Translations under genes and position numbers: made by a program
Shown: positions 25,703-34,274 of the stretch, piece by piece
How the letters are laid out: the number at the start of each line of letters is the position of its first letter
Position numbering within the stretch: position 1 is the first letter of the stretch
The notes under the pieces: generated by a model
The model's input: the letters and a program-made list of their open reading frames with translations, nothing else
Told to the model about the DNA's origin: nothing
The model's database searches: none
NCBI GenBank assembly: GCA_004124295.1
Contig: SCKI01000002.1
Span: 1-64,000, forward strand
Reading direction: 5' to 3'
Origin: Fidelibacterota bacterium
Lineage (GTDB): Bacteria; Fidelibacterota; Marinisomatia; SCGC-AAA003-L08; TS1B11
Length of the DNA: 64,000 bases

Positions 25703-25729
25703 AAATATGGGAAATATGGGAATTGTGGC
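25703..25729. repeat. Array of three 9-bp repeats (right)
   Basis: AAATATGGG, AAATATGGG and AATTGTGGC in direct succession, 13 bases after the primase-like gene. Each unit differs by one base or so from the complement of the units at 21852-21880, and the two arrays are in opposite orientation. They enclose about 3.8 kb with the unknown protein, the HTH gene and the primase gene. Confidence 0.6.
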
Positions 25730-25806
25730 AAAAGCGACGGCCTCCTGTTCAATCCTACTCTTGAAAATGATCCAGGTCCACCCCTAATGGTGCAATTTTT
25801 CAACTC

Positions 25807-25971
25807 ATGGCTAAAATGAGCAAATCAGACACGCTCATTATTGAACGGATCGATGCCCTGGAGAAACTCCTGGTGGGCATGCTGATATCACATGCACCGT
25901 ATTCCAGGGTTCGACTTGGCCAGCATAAAGTATCACAAATCTCGATCACTAAGATGTGCGGATGCGGTTGA
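25807..25971 (+). CDS. Tiny ORF, 54 residues
   Basis: Starts ATGGCTAAAATGAGC (a second ATG follows three codons later) and reads KSDTLIIERIDALEKLLVGML, an amphipathic helix of the coiled-coil sort, ending CGCG. No family recognised. It fills the gap between primase and recombinase together with the next tiny ORF, an arrangement common in phage-like elements. No strong ribosome site is seen. Confidence 0.4.
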   Translation: MAKMSKSDTLIIERIDALEKLLVGMLISHAPYSRVRLGQHKVSQISITKMCGCG

Positions 25972-25983
25972 GATCTTAAACCT

Positions 25984-26115
25984 ATGCTCAAAATTAAAAA
26001 CAAGCGTCGACAAGGCAAACTGTCCTGCAAGGAGCGCAAGCAGATGGTTGAAGCATGGGCTCGTTTGCTCGTCGATATTGCCCGGCGGGAGGCACTTCGC
26101 AAAAATGGGAACTGA
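25984..26115 (+). CDS. Tiny basic ORF, 43 residues
   Basis: ATG at 25984; 43 residues rich in Lys/Arg (MLKIKNKRRQGK ... CKERKQMVEAWARLLVDIARRE). It is probably helical and may bind nucleic acid. It begins 12 bases after the preceding tiny ORF. The size and composition fit a recombination or regulatory accessory of an integrated element, but this is unproven. Confidence 0.4.
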   Translation: MLKIKNKRRQGKLSCKERKQMVEAWARLLVDIARREALRKNGN

Positions 26116-26203
26116 CGAAAAGGGATACGCCGAGATAATGAGTATATTTCGGCTAGGAATCGAGTAGCGTCAGAAGAACGTTTATTGGAGATAAGGATAA
26201 AAT

Positions 26204-27181
26204 ATGCATAAAATAATCGCATTCCTTAGACGATCGACGGCAGGTCAAGGCATGAGCCTCGAAGGCCAAAAGGCGTACCTAGAGAACTGGATGCCTACGT
26301 CACCTCTCATCAAAGATTTAGGAATTGAACTGAACATCTCTCGTTTCGTGGAATTCACTGGAAGTGGAGCCCGCATGGGGGCCGCACTCAAGGAAATATT
26401 GGATGATATTGATTTAGGTAAAAATGATTATAAGTACATTCTGATCGAGCGGCTCGACAGATTTCATGGCCGCATGGGATTAAAGCTGCTACCTCACTTA
26501 CAGATGTTGGCTGAAAACGGAGTATTCGTAGTAATTGCCTCCGAGAATCGAATCTGCAACGATTTTTCCAGCCTGCTGGATGAGATTCTTACCCCCATTA
26601 CCCTTGCGGTCTCGCGAGATGAATCGAGAAAACTGTCTGCCCGAGTAACAGAACGTCAAAAACTCAAAACTCAACGAGGTCGATGGAATGGAGGGATCCC
26701 CCTATTTGGATATGCCCGAATGGAGGTGTCTCCAAGCGGTGAGGATGTGGGAATTTTACCTCGTGGTACAAGCTCGCGAAAAGAATATGAAGTGCGATTG
26801 GTACTGGATGAGAAACGGAAAGTCGAAGCCATTCGGAAGGTATTTGAAAATTATGCCTACGATGGCTGTTCTTTGCGGGATTGTGCAAAATGGTTACATG
26901 ATAACGGCTTTAAAACTTCCCGAGGAAACCGATGGAACGTAACCACTTTCCACGATATGCTTCGGAGTGTTCTTTACAAAGGCGATCAAATTTGGGGACG
27001 CCGTCGGCACGGAAAGTTTTCCCAGGACGAAAATAATTGGGGCGATGTTCAAGATTCATGGTTTCATGATGAATGTAAATGGGAGACCTACCACCATGAA
27101 GACCTGCGGATCATCAGCGAAGACCTCTGGGAGGCTACTCAGGCTCGTATTGCCCTCAAGCGACCTCGGCCTACAGTGTGA
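26204..27181 (+). CDS. Large serine recombinase, N-terminal part (resolvase plus recombinase domains)
   Basis: 325 residues. The resolvase catalytic domain begins AFLRRSTAGQGMSLEGQ with the nucleophile Ser11, then LIERLDRFHGR and a helix with SRDESRKLSARVTERQK. The 'recombinase' DNA-binding domain follows (WNGGIPLFGYARM ... RKVFENYAYDGCSLRDCAKWLHDNGF ... WNVTTFHDMLRSVLYKGDQIWG). The frame stops at a TGA exactly where the zinc ribbon would begin, and that ribbon is encoded in the next frame with a 4-bp overlap (GTGA). A GGAGATAAGG site precedes the ATG. It should integrate and excise the element at the downstream tRNA gene. Confidence 0.88.
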   Translation: MHKIIAFLRRSTAGQGMSLEGQKAYLENWMPTSPLIKDLGIELNISRFVEFTGSGARMGAALKEILDDIDLGKNDYKYILIERLDRFHGRMGLKLLPHLQMLAENGVFVVIASENRICNDFSSLLDEILTPITLAVSRDESRKLSARVTERQKLKTQRGRWNGGIPLFGYARMEVSPSGEDVGILPRGTSSRKEYEVRLVLDEKRKVEAIRKVFENYAYDGCSLRDCAKWLHDNGFKTSRGNRWNVTTFHDMLRSVLYKGDQIWGRRRHGKFSQDENNWGDVQDSWFHDECKWETYHHEDLRIISEDLWEATQARIALKRPRPTV

Positions 27182-27897
27182 AAAATAAGAAACCTCAATA
27201 CCCACTCCTGGGCGGTTTACTCGCCTGCGACGAATGTGGCGGCAGATTCTATCCTAGGTACGATCAAAGGAAAAATGGTAGAGTCCTGAGTTACCGTGAC
27301 AGCAACCAAAATCGAGTCGGCTCATGCACAGCTCACAGCACTATTGGTGCTGATTCCATCCACAGGGCAGCTGAGGAAATCATTCTCGACACTCTTTCAC
27401 CCGATATATTCGAAGATGCTTTGAGCAGGGCGCAGGAAATTCTTGAATCTGAAACTGGATTAGACAGGTCCATCGAGAAGGCACTTCAGAACGAGCTCCG
27501 TGATCTCACGATTAAACGGGATAACTTATTGGACGTGTTGATGAGTATGTCAGATTCCCCAGGTGTTCAGGATAGGCTCAGGAGCATTGAAAATGACATC
27601 GCCAGTAAAGCTGCCCAGAGCGATGATTTGCGCGATCAACTGCGTAAAGGAATTGAGCCCGCCATGGACTTTTTAGGCGGGGTGAAGGCGGGAGCCATCT
27701 CGCTTCAGAATGTATGGTCGAACGGCTCCGAAAAGGAGCGCCAAGGAGTCGCGAGATCGATTATCAACTGGATCAGGATTTCCTCAGATCGGGCCTCATT
27801 TCATGGTGAATTCTCGCCGGTCCCGACGGGACAATCTTTTCGTAGCGGTGGAGGGACTCGAACCCCCGACACGCGGATTATGATTCCGCTGCTCTAA
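27178..27897 (+). CDS. Large serine recombinase, C-terminal part (zinc ribbon, coiled coil), reading into tRNA-Met
   Basis: 239 residues from a GTG overlapping the previous TGA. It opens with YPLLGGLLACDECGGRFYP, the zinc beta-ribbon of large serine recombinases; the first CxxC and the later SCTAH cysteine are present, but one expected Cys (usually YxCSN) reads as YRDSN. A coiled-coil region follows (residues 80-160). The C-terminus SGGGTRTPDTRIMIPLL is the translation of the opposite strand of the tRNA gene. Together with the upstream frame it makes one standard recombinase, so this is either a two-subunit split, a programmed frameshift or an inactivating mutation. Confidence 0.8.
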   Translation: MKNKKPQYPLLGGLLACDECGGRFYPRYDQRKNGRVLSYRDSNQNRVGSCTAHSTIGADSIHRAAEEIILDTLSPDIFEDALSRAQEILESETGLDRSIEKALQNELRDLTIKRDNLLDVLMSMSDSPGVQDRLRSIENDIASKAAQSDDLRDQLRKGIEPAMDFLGGVKAGAISLQNVWSNGSEKERQGVARSIINWIRISSDRASFHGEFSPVPTGQSFRSGGGTRTPDTRIMIPLL

Positions 27898-27916
27898 CCA
27901 ACTGAGCTACACCGCC
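27843..27916 (-). tRNA. tRNA-Met (CAU), elongator type or Ile2
   Basis: On the minus strand: acceptor GGCGGTG, D-arm GCTC...GAGC, anticodon stem GCGGA/TCCGC with loop ATCATAA (anticodon CAT), T-arm GGGGG-TTCGAGT-CCCTC, 3' acceptor CACCGCT and discriminator A. CCA is not encoded. The anticodon stem lacks the three G-C pairs of initiator tRNA; a lysidine-modified tRNA-Ile2 cannot be excluded. The first acceptor pair is G-U. The 3' half is shared with the end of the recombinase gene, so this is the probable integration target. Confidence 0.92.
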
Positions 27917-27965
27917 GCCCGAAATTACCGATCCCTCGCGGGCTTCGGCAACGGCAGTGTGTGCC

Positions 27966-29450
27966 CTATCCCCCGGCCCGCTTCAGCAAAAGATCGGTGA
28001 TCAGCCGCACCCCGATGCCCGATCCGCCGCTGGGGATATAAGGCTGGTCCTTGTCCTGCCAGGCAGTGCCGGCAATATCCAGGTGCACCCAGGGGGACTC
28101 GCCAACGAACTCCTTCAGGAACACCGCTCCGGCGATGGTCCCCGCCAGCCGCCCCGCGCCGATATTCTTGACGTCCGCCACCTTGGATTTGATGTCCTCG
28201 GAATAATCGTCCCACAGGGGCAGTTGCCAGACCCGTTCTCCGGTCCGGTCCGCGGATGCCTGGACCTCCGCCAACAGGTCCTCATCGTTGCCCAGCATAC
28301 CGCTGGCCCGGTGCCCCAAGGCAACCAGCACCGCCCCGGTGAGTGTGGCGAAGTCGATGATCGCCACCGGCTTGTGCTTATCCACCACATAGGAGAGGGC
28401 GTCGGCCAGGATCAGCCGCCCTTCGGCGTCGGTGTTGAGGATCTCGATGGTCTTGCCGTTGTAGGCCTTGACGATGTCGCCGGGCCGCTGGGCACTGCCG
28501 CCCAGCAGGTTTTCCGTGCTCGGCACCGCTGCCACCACGTTCAGCTTGGGCTGCAGCCGGGCCAGCGCCCTCATGATGCCCAGCACCACCGCCCCACCGG
28601 ACATATCGAACTTCATCTCGTCCATTTTTGCCGCGCCCTTGATGGATATCCCGCCGGCATCAAACGTCAGCCCCTTCCCCACAATGGCAAACGGGGCCTG
28701 CCCGGAGGGACCGCCAGTGTACTCGATGGTCATGAACTTGGGTGGTTCGTTGGCCCCGGCAGCCACGCCGGCGAGGGCGCCCATACCGAGCTTGGTGAAG
28801 GCCTCCCGGTCCCACACGGTCGTCTTCATGTTGGCGCTCTGGCCGATTTTCTCCGCCTCCTCCGCCAGCCGGCTGGGCGTCATCACATTGGCGGGCTCGT
28901 TCTGCAGTTCCCGGGTAAAGCAGACCGCATTGGCCATAATGGAGCCCCGCTCCAAGCCGTCCTTGTCCACGGCGCCCAGCAGCGACAGCCGTTCGAGCTC
29001 CACCGCATCCTTATCGGGCTGCTTGTGGGCATCGAAGCCGTACGAGGCCAGAATCAGCCCTTCCGCCAGCGCCTGAGTGAGCTCCGCAGCCGGCAGCTCG
29101 GATTCAAAAACCAGCAGCTCGCAGGCGGTTGCCTTCTGGCTCCGGGCCGCCTGAACGGCGCTGCCTGCCGCCTGCCGGGCGCGGTCAGCGGTGAACTTGT
29201 CAACCTCCCCCAGACCGATGAGGGCCACGCGGGCCAGCGCTCCACTGCCATACAGCACCAGCGATTCCCCCTGCTTGCCCCGGAAATTCTTCTGCTCCCA
29301 GACTTTGGCGATCAGGCCGCCCAAGGCCTCGTCCACCCCCAGCTGGGCCGGTTGGGGACCTTGTTCCTGGAAGATGCCCAGGGCCAGAAAATCCCTGGCC
29401 TGGGTGAAATCGGCTGCGGTATCAATGGATATTTTCTCAATATGCGACAT
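27966..29450 (-). CDS. pepA: Leucyl aminopeptidase, M17 family
   Basis: 494 residues, usual PepA length. The M17 signature NTDAEGRLILADAL is present, together with the metal/active-site stretch VGKGLTFDAGGISIKG and KFDMSGGAVVLG. The N-terminal regulatory domain (residues 1-160) is typical. It is a cytoplasmic di-zinc/manganese exopeptidase of peptide turnover; E. coli PepA also binds DNA at recombination sites. It lies between the tRNA and the thioesterase genes on the same strand, and it marks the switch to GC-rich core DNA. Confidence 0.95.
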   Translation of the reverse strand: MSHIEKISIDTAADFTQARDFLALGIFQEQGPQPAQLGVDEALGGLIAKVWEQKNFRGKQGESLVLYGSGALARVALIGLGEVDKFTADRARQAAGSAVQAARSQKATACELLVFESELPAAELTQALAEGLILASYGFDAHKQPDKDAVELERLSLLGAVDKDGLERGSIMANAVCFTRELQNEPANVMTPSRLAEEAEKIGQSANMKTTVWDREAFTKLGMGALAGVAAGANEPPKFMTIEYTGGPSGQAPFAIVGKGLTFDAGGISIKGAAKMDEMKFDMSGGAVVLGIMRALARLQPKLNVVAAVPSTENLLGGSAQRPGDIVKAYNGKTIEILNTDAEGRLILADALSYVVDKHKPVAIIDFATLTGAVLVALGHRASGMLGNDEDLLAEVQASADRTGERVWQLPLWDDYSEDIKSKVADVKNIGAGRLAGTIAGAVFLKEFVGESPWVHLDIAGTAWQDKDQPYIPSGGSGIGVRLITDLLLKRAGG

Positions 29451-29537
29451 GTCCGGGTTCCTATATGGGTGGCGTCGAAGGTTGAAGTTACGTTGCGGCT
29501 TCGAGCGCTGGCTACGGCAGGTTGCCCGGGCCCGGCA

Positions 29538-29879
29538 TCAGGTTGGATCGGCGATATGGGCAGTAGCAGAGCCGGCGGCAACCAGGCGGCCCGCACTGTC
29601 GCAGAGCCTGAAGCGCCCGAAACTGACGCTGACGCCGGGCCGCTCAAGCCAGGCCTGCCCGTAGATTCGGCCGGCCGGGTCCACACCCGACCAATCAATG
29701 CTATAGGATGAGAGCTGCCATTTGCCCTCAGGCAGGACGGCCTCCAGCAGCCGGTGAGCGAAGGCGCTCATCTCTTGAGGTCCGTCGCCGCCCTCAGCGG
29801 CTGGATCAAGCTCCCCTTCCGCCAGACCATCGGCAGGCACAAACAGGCCCGCCGCCGGTTGCCCTTGCCCCGGACTCAT
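29538..29879 (-). CDS. Hotdog-fold-like protein next to a PaaI thioesterase
   Basis: 113 residues. The pattern WSGVDPAGRIYGQAWLERPGVSVSFGRFRLCDSAGRLVAAGSATAHI resembles the strand order of hotdog thioesterases (the final GRLVAAGSATAHI equals the catalytic-domain end GxLvAxgtat), but the N-terminal part is short and low in recognisable motifs. The start overlaps the stop of the thioesterase gene by 4 bp (ATGA), so it could be a partner or a degenerate duplicate. No catalytic residue is visible. Confidence 0.5.
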   Translation of the reverse strand: MSPGQGQPAAGLFVPADGLAEGELDPAAEGGDGPQEMSAFAHRLLEAVLPEGKWQLSSYSIDWSGVDPAGRIYGQAWLERPGVSVSFGRFRLCDSAGRLVAAGSATAHIADPT

Positions 29880-30250
29880 GCTTGCCGCAGCCGGGTAAAC
29901 TGCCCCTGGGCGGTGGCGATGAGGCGGCCATCCCCATCCCGGAGCTCCCCGGAGGTCAGCAGGTAGCTGCCGTTGCCGGAAACCACCCGGCCCTCGCCGA
30001 TCAGTTGGCCGCCGCTCGCGGCCTCCAGAAACTGGGTCGTCATACGGCTGGTGGCGAGGCGGGGCTGGCGCTCCTCCAGGGTGCTCGTCGCCGCGTAGCC
30101 CATCAGCGAATCGAGCAGGGTCATCAGGAAGCCGCCGTGGACCGTACCGGCCCGGTTCAGGTGCCGTGCCTTAATGGTGATTTCCACGCGGGTCACGCCG
30201 GGCCGCACCAAGGCCGGCTCGAAACCGGCCCATTCGTTGAACGAAACCAT
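29876..30250 (-). CDS. PaaI-family hotdog thioesterase
   Basis: 124 residues. RAGTVHGGFLMTLLDSLMGYAA is the classic HGG helix of the PaaI/hotdog fold, followed by strands SRMTTQFLEAASGG and LIGEGRVVSGNGSYLL. It hydrolyses acyl-CoA thioesters, substrate unknown. It lies between a DUF423 membrane gene (22 bp upstream) and a second hotdog-like gene with which it overlaps. The nearby fadIJ pair suggests a role in acyl-CoA turnover. Confidence 0.88.
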   Translation of the reverse strand: MVSFNEWAGFEPALVRPGVTRVEITIKARHLNRAGTVHGGFLMTLLDSLMGYAATSTLEERQPRLATSRMTTQFLEAASGGQLIGEGRVVSGNGSYLLTSGELRDGDGRLIATAQGQFTRLRQA

Positions 30251-30272
30251 ACCCGCTACGCTGTCCGGACCC

Positions 30273-30638
30273 CTACCACACCATCCGGGCCAGGGCCAGC
30301 CAACCGGCGATCAGCAGCAGCCCTCCCAGCGGGGCAACGGCCCCCAACCAGCGCCAGCCGGTCAGCACCAGCAGGTAAAGCGGTCCGCTGAACAGCAGTA
30401 TGCCGGCCAGCAGCAAGCCAGCGGAGACCTCCAGCCACGTGGCATCAACAGCCGCCGGGCTTATCTGCAACAGACCGATGGCAATCACGCCAAGAGCATG
30501 GGACATATGGTAGCGGACCCCTGTATCCCAGGTCCGGAGACCAGCCTCGTCGGTGCGGTTTTTAAGGGCATGTGCCCCAAAGGCCCCCAGGGCCACGGCG
30601 GCGGCGGCCAGCAGACTGCCAATGAAAATGATGTTCAT
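30273..30638 (-). CDS. DUF423 (YgdD-like) small membrane protein
   Basis: 121 residues with four membrane helices. The beginning AAAAVALGAFGAHALKNR, then RYHMSHALGVIAIGLL and a later LAPLGGLLLI-type stretch are DUF423 marks. The function is unknown. It precedes the thioesterase gene by 22 bp on the same strand and is likely co-transcribed. Confidence 0.88.
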   Translation of the reverse strand: MNIIFIGSLLAAAAVALGAFGAHALKNRTDEAGLRTWDTGVRYHMSHALGVIAIGLLQISPAAVDATWLEVSAGLLLAGILLFSGPLYLLVLTGWRWLGAVAPLGGLLLIAGWLALARMVW

Positions 30639-30763
30639 AAAGCCCCCAAAGTCTTATGGATGGTCCCTGACCAGCAGCCGCGCTACTGTCATGCTGTCAC
30701 GAAGTTAACCTGCCAATCACCCTGTCTGTGGTGAGGCCCTGCCAGCAGGGACAGGCCTGCGGT

Positions 30764-32857
30764 TCAGCCGCAATAGGGACGCCCGGCCGCCGCCCGCTCC
30801 AGCAGGTCCGGGGCCGGTTCAAACCGTGTGCCATGGCTGTCCCGCAGCCTATTTAGTGCGTCCACCAGGGCCGGCAGCCCGATCCGGTCCATGGTCCAGA
30901 ACGGTCCGCCCATGAAAGGGGGATAGCCAAAACCGTAAATGGCGCCGGTGTCGCCGGCAGCGGGGCCGGTAATGACACCTTCCTGCAACGCGTAGGCCGC
31001 TTCATTGAGGATGCCGTAGAGCAGCCGCTGGCGGACCTCGGCCTGGGGGACCTTGCGCTGCTCCGGCCGGTCGAAGAGCTTGTACACCGACGGGTCCTCG
31101 CCCTTGCGTCGCCCATCCGCGTAGGTATAGAAGCCCCGGCCGTTCTTCCGGCCCCTGCGGTCATCGGCGCTGAAGCGGCCGGACATGTCCTGAATCTGCA
31201 AGCGCTCACCAACAAAGGGCATCATCACCCCCAGGACCATCCCCAGCACGTCGATGCCGACCTCATCAATGAGCGTGCACGGCCCCACCGGAAAGCCCAT
31301 CCCCGTCACGATCCGGTCCAGCTCGGTGACCCGGACGCCGTCGGCCAGCAGTTTGTACGTCTCGTTCAGATAGGGAGTGAGGATACGGTTGATGTAAAAG
31401 CCGGGGCTGTCCTTGACGACGATGATCTTCTTGCCGAGCCGCTTACCCAGGGCCAGGGCCGTGGCCAGGGTGGCCTCGTTAGTGGAACTCGAAGTAATGA
31501 TCTCCAGCAGGGGCATTTTCTCCACCGGCGAAAAGAAGTGCATGCCGATGATCCGCTCCGGATGCCGGGCCCCTTCGGCAATCGCGCTGATGGGCAGGGA
31601 TGAAGTGTTGCTGGCGATCATGGCGGTCTCGTCCAGAACATCCTCCAGGCCGGCAATCATCTGCCGCTTCAGGTCGAGGTTCTCGTATACCGCCTCCACC
31701 ACCGCCTGGGCCCGGCCGAAACCGCTGTAATCTGTGCTGGGGCTGTAGCGGCTCAGGATCGCGACGGCGTCCTGGCGCTGGATAATCCCCTTTTTGACGC
31801 GCTGCCCTATATAATGATGTATGGCTTTCCCGGCCCGGCCCAGGACCTCCAGGCTCACATCCTTGTGGCGGACGGTGAGCCCCTTCTCCAGGGCCACCAT
31901 GCCGATACCGCTGCCCATCAGACCGGCCCCGAGGATGCCCAGACGGGCCACTTCCCGGGGAGCAGCCTCCACCTCCGGGAGCCCGCTGTTGCCAGCCAGG
32001 AAAATATGCACCAAGGCCCGGCTTTCCGGCGACACGCCCAGGGGCCCGAAGGCCGCCGCCTCCCGCTGCAGACCCCGGTCAAGTTTCAGCCTCACGGTCC
32101 GGCGCAGCAGCCGCACTATCTCCAGCGGCGCGGGGTAGTGGCCACCGGTGCTGGCCAGCACCTGCTTCCGGGCTGCCCTGAAGATGACGGCTTTGAGGGG
32201 GCCATCCAGGAGCCTCGCCAGCAGCGGTTTGCGGCGCTTTCTCCCTCCTGCTTCGGGCGTCAGAATCTGCCGACGGGCAGCCGCCAACAGGGACGGGGGA
32301 GAGACAATGGCGTCGGCCAACCCCAGGCGCAGCGCCTTCCGGCCAAACACCCTCCGGCCAGTGAGCATCATATCCAGCGCCGCCCGGACTCCCACCAGCC
32401 GGGGCAGAAGTTGCGAGCCGGTGCCGCCCGGCAACAGGCCAAGCTGCACTTCAGGCAAGGCCAGGGCCGTCAGGGGATGGTCGCTGATGATGCGCTGGGT
32501 GCAGTTCAGCGACAGCTCCAGGCCGCCGCCGAGACAGGCGCCGTTGATGGCCGCCACGGAAGGGAACGGCAGTTTGGCGATCTTGCGGAAAATGGACTGC
32601 AGGTCGCTGCTGCCCCGGCTCGCCTCCTGCGCCGTTTCCCAGGTGACGAAATCCTTGATGTCCACGCCAACGATAAAGTTGTCCGCCTTCCCGCTGATGA
32701 TGATCAGGCCCGCCGGAGCCGGATCACGAACGGCCAAATCATCGAGAATGGTGTTCAGCTCGACGAGGGCCGCGCGGGTCAGTATGTTCAGCCGGCGCCG
32801 GGGATCATTGATGGTGAGAATGACAATGCCATCGTCATCTGTGCGGGCCTGGAGCAT
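30764..32857 (-). CDS. fadJ: Fatty acid oxidation complex alpha subunit (enoyl-CoA hydratase / 3-hydroxyacyl-CoA dehydrogenase)
   Basis: 697 residues from the ATG at 32857; the frame extends another 68 codons upstream, but these overlap the thiolase end and have no domain. The N-terminal crotonase part holds IKDFVTWE, AAINGACLGGGLELSLNC and ALPEVQLGLLPGGTG. The NAD-binding dehydrogenase starts at LGILGAGLMGSGIGMV and includes ASNTSSLPIS, HFFSPVEKMPLLEII and DSPGFYINRI. Size and order fit FadJ/FadB. It catalyses the two middle steps of beta-oxidation and sits 23 bp after the thiolase gene, an intact fadIJ unit. Confidence 0.95.
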   Translation of the reverse strand: MLQARTDDDGIVILTINDPRRRLNILTRAALVELNTILDDLAVRDPAPAGLIIISGKADNFIVGVDIKDFVTWETAQEASRGSSDLQSIFRKIAKLPFPSVAAINGACLGGGLELSLNCTQRIISDHPLTALALPEVQLGLLPGGTGSQLLPRLVGVRAALDMMLTGRRVFGRKALRLGLADAIVSPPSLLAAARRQILTPEAGGRKRRKPLLARLLDGPLKAVIFRAARKQVLASTGGHYPAPLEIVRLLRRTVRLKLDRGLQREAAAFGPLGVSPESRALVHIFLAGNSGLPEVEAAPREVARLGILGAGLMGSGIGMVALEKGLTVRHKDVSLEVLGRAGKAIHHYIGQRVKKGIIQRQDAVAILSRYSPSTDYSGFGRAQAVVEAVYENLDLKRQMIAGLEDVLDETAMIASNTSSLPISAIAEGARHPERIIGMHFFSPVEKMPLLEIITSSSTNEATLATALALGKRLGKKIIVVKDSPGFYINRILTPYLNETYKLLADGVRVTELDRIVTGMGFPVGPCTLIDEVGIDVLGMVLGVMMPFVGERLQIQDMSGRFSADDRRGRKNGRGFYTYADGRRKGEDPSVYKLFDRPEQRKVPQAEVRQRLLYGILNEAAYALQEGVITGPAAGDTGAIYGFGYPPFMGGPFWTMDRIGLPALVDALNRLRDSHGTRFEPAPDLLERAAAGRPYCG

Positions 32858-32880
32858 GGCGGTCGCTGGATCGGGCGGAC

Positions 32881-34161
32881 TCAGTTGCGCTCCAGAATCA
32901 TGGCCACCCCCATAGCATTGGCGGTGCAGATGGTGAGCAGGCCCAGCTCCTTGTCCCGGCGGCGGAGCTCCTGCAGCAGGTTGATCAGGATCCGGCCCCC
33001 GGTGGCCGCAAAGGGGTGCCCGAAGGCCAGGGATCCGCCATTGACATTCAGTGTATCCCAATCGATCCGGCCTACGGCCTGGCTGCGGCCCAGCTCGTCC
33101 CGGGCAAAGCTGTCGGCTTCCAGTTTCTGGGTCACCGAAAGGACCTGGGCGGCAAAAGCTTCGTGAATCTCCAGCAGGTCAATGTCGGCCAGGGTAAGGC
33201 CGGCACGATCAAGGACCCGGGGCACCGCGTAGGCCGGACCGAGCAACAGTTGGGGATGGGGCGCTATGGCCACATAATCATAACCCCTGATAAAACCCCA
33301 TATCTCCAGGCCGAGCTCCTGCGCCCGGCTCTGGCTCATCACCATGACGGCGCTGGCCCCATCGGTCAGGGCCGACGAATTACCGGCGGTGAGGCTCCCC
33401 AGGCGGCGGTCGAATACGGGCCGGAGGCCGGCCAGTTGCTCCAGCGTGGTGCCGGCGCGGATAAGGTTATCTGCGGTGAAGAAAGAGCCATAGTCCGGGG
33501 GCAGGGGCACCGGCACCAGGTCGCCGCTGATGCGGCCCGCGTCGCCGGCGGCGGCGGCCTTACGGTGGGAGTCGAGGGCGTAGGCATCCTGGGCCTCCCG
33601 GCTGATGCCGTTGATCTGCGCCATGAGCTCGCAATGCTGGCCCATGGAGAGGCCGGTGCTGGGTTCCTCGATGGCCGGGGGCCGGGGCAGGAAGTCGGCC
33701 AGTCTGACCTTGCCGAGGGCCTTGAGCTTGCTACCGGTTCCCCTGGCCTTTTGCAGCCCCCGCAGGGCCCGGACAAGCCGCCGGCGATAGGTCAGCGCCG
33801 TGTTGCTCATCGATTCGCTGCCGCCGGCCACCACGGCCCGGGCCTGTCCGCTGCGGATGTGCTCGGCCGCGCTGGTGACGGACTGGATGCCGCTGGCGCA
33901 CTGCTGCCCGAGCGTATAGCCGGGGACCCGGTCCAGACCGATGGCCAGGGCTACTTCCCGGCCGATATTCAGGCGGTCCATGGTGGGCAGCACCGAGCCG
34001 AAGATCATCTCATCGACGGCGTCCGGGGGTAGTTCGCTGCGCTGGAGGAGCTCCTGCGTGACGGTGAGGGCCAGATCGAAGGCGCTGAGGCCGGCGAGGC
34101 CGGTGAAGGCTTTGGCGAAGGGGGTCCGGACCCCGCCAACGATTGCGATCTTGTCTACCAT
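32881..34161 (-). CDS. fadI: Acetyl-CoA acyltransferase (3-ketoacyl-CoA thiolase)
   Basis: 426 residues. Thiolase features: the nucleophile Cys88 in GQQCASGIQS, the GGSESMSN loop, the late EIHEAFAAQVL histidine, NVNGGSLAFGHPFAATGGR, and the base cysteine in ICTANAMGVA (more often CxGGGxG). The close downstream alpha subunit identifies it as the beta-oxidation thiolase of the FadI type. It releases acetyl-CoA in the last step of the cycle. Confidence 0.93.
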   Translation of the reverse strand: MVDKIAIVGGVRTPFAKAFTGLAGLSAFDLALTVTQELLQRSELPPDAVDEMIFGSVLPTMDRLNIGREVALAIGLDRVPGYTLGQQCASGIQSVTSAAEHIRSGQARAVVAGGSESMSNTALTYRRRLVRALRGLQKARGTGSKLKALGKVRLADFLPRPPAIEEPSTGLSMGQHCELMAQINGISREAQDAYALDSHRKAAAAGDAGRISGDLVPVPLPPDYGSFFTADNLIRAGTTLEQLAGLRPVFDRRLGSLTAGNSSALTDGASAVMVMSQSRAQELGLEIWGFIRGYDYVAIAPHPQLLLGPAYAVPRVLDRAGLTLADIDLLEIHEAFAAQVLSVTQKLEADSFARDELGRSQAVGRIDWDTLNVNGGSLAFGHPFAATGGRILINLLQELRRRDKELGLLTICTANAMGVAMILERN

Positions 34162-34274
34162 AGCTTAAACTTCCACTCGCCTTACCGGGCGTCCACTGGC
34201 CATGCTCATCCGAGAGCGCGCGGGACGACTCCAATTTAACGCCTAAAGCACTATGCCGGTTGCACGGATGGCGC

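Noticed and set aside
27957-29711. Long plus-strand open frame of 584 codons opposite pepA
   Set aside because: It is antisense to a clear M17 peptidase, Gly/Gln/His-rich, without domains; a by-product of GC-rich codon use.
31814-33166. 450-codon plus-strand frame opposite fadJ
   Set aside because: Low-complexity composition and full overlap with fadJ/fadI; no ribosome site or family.
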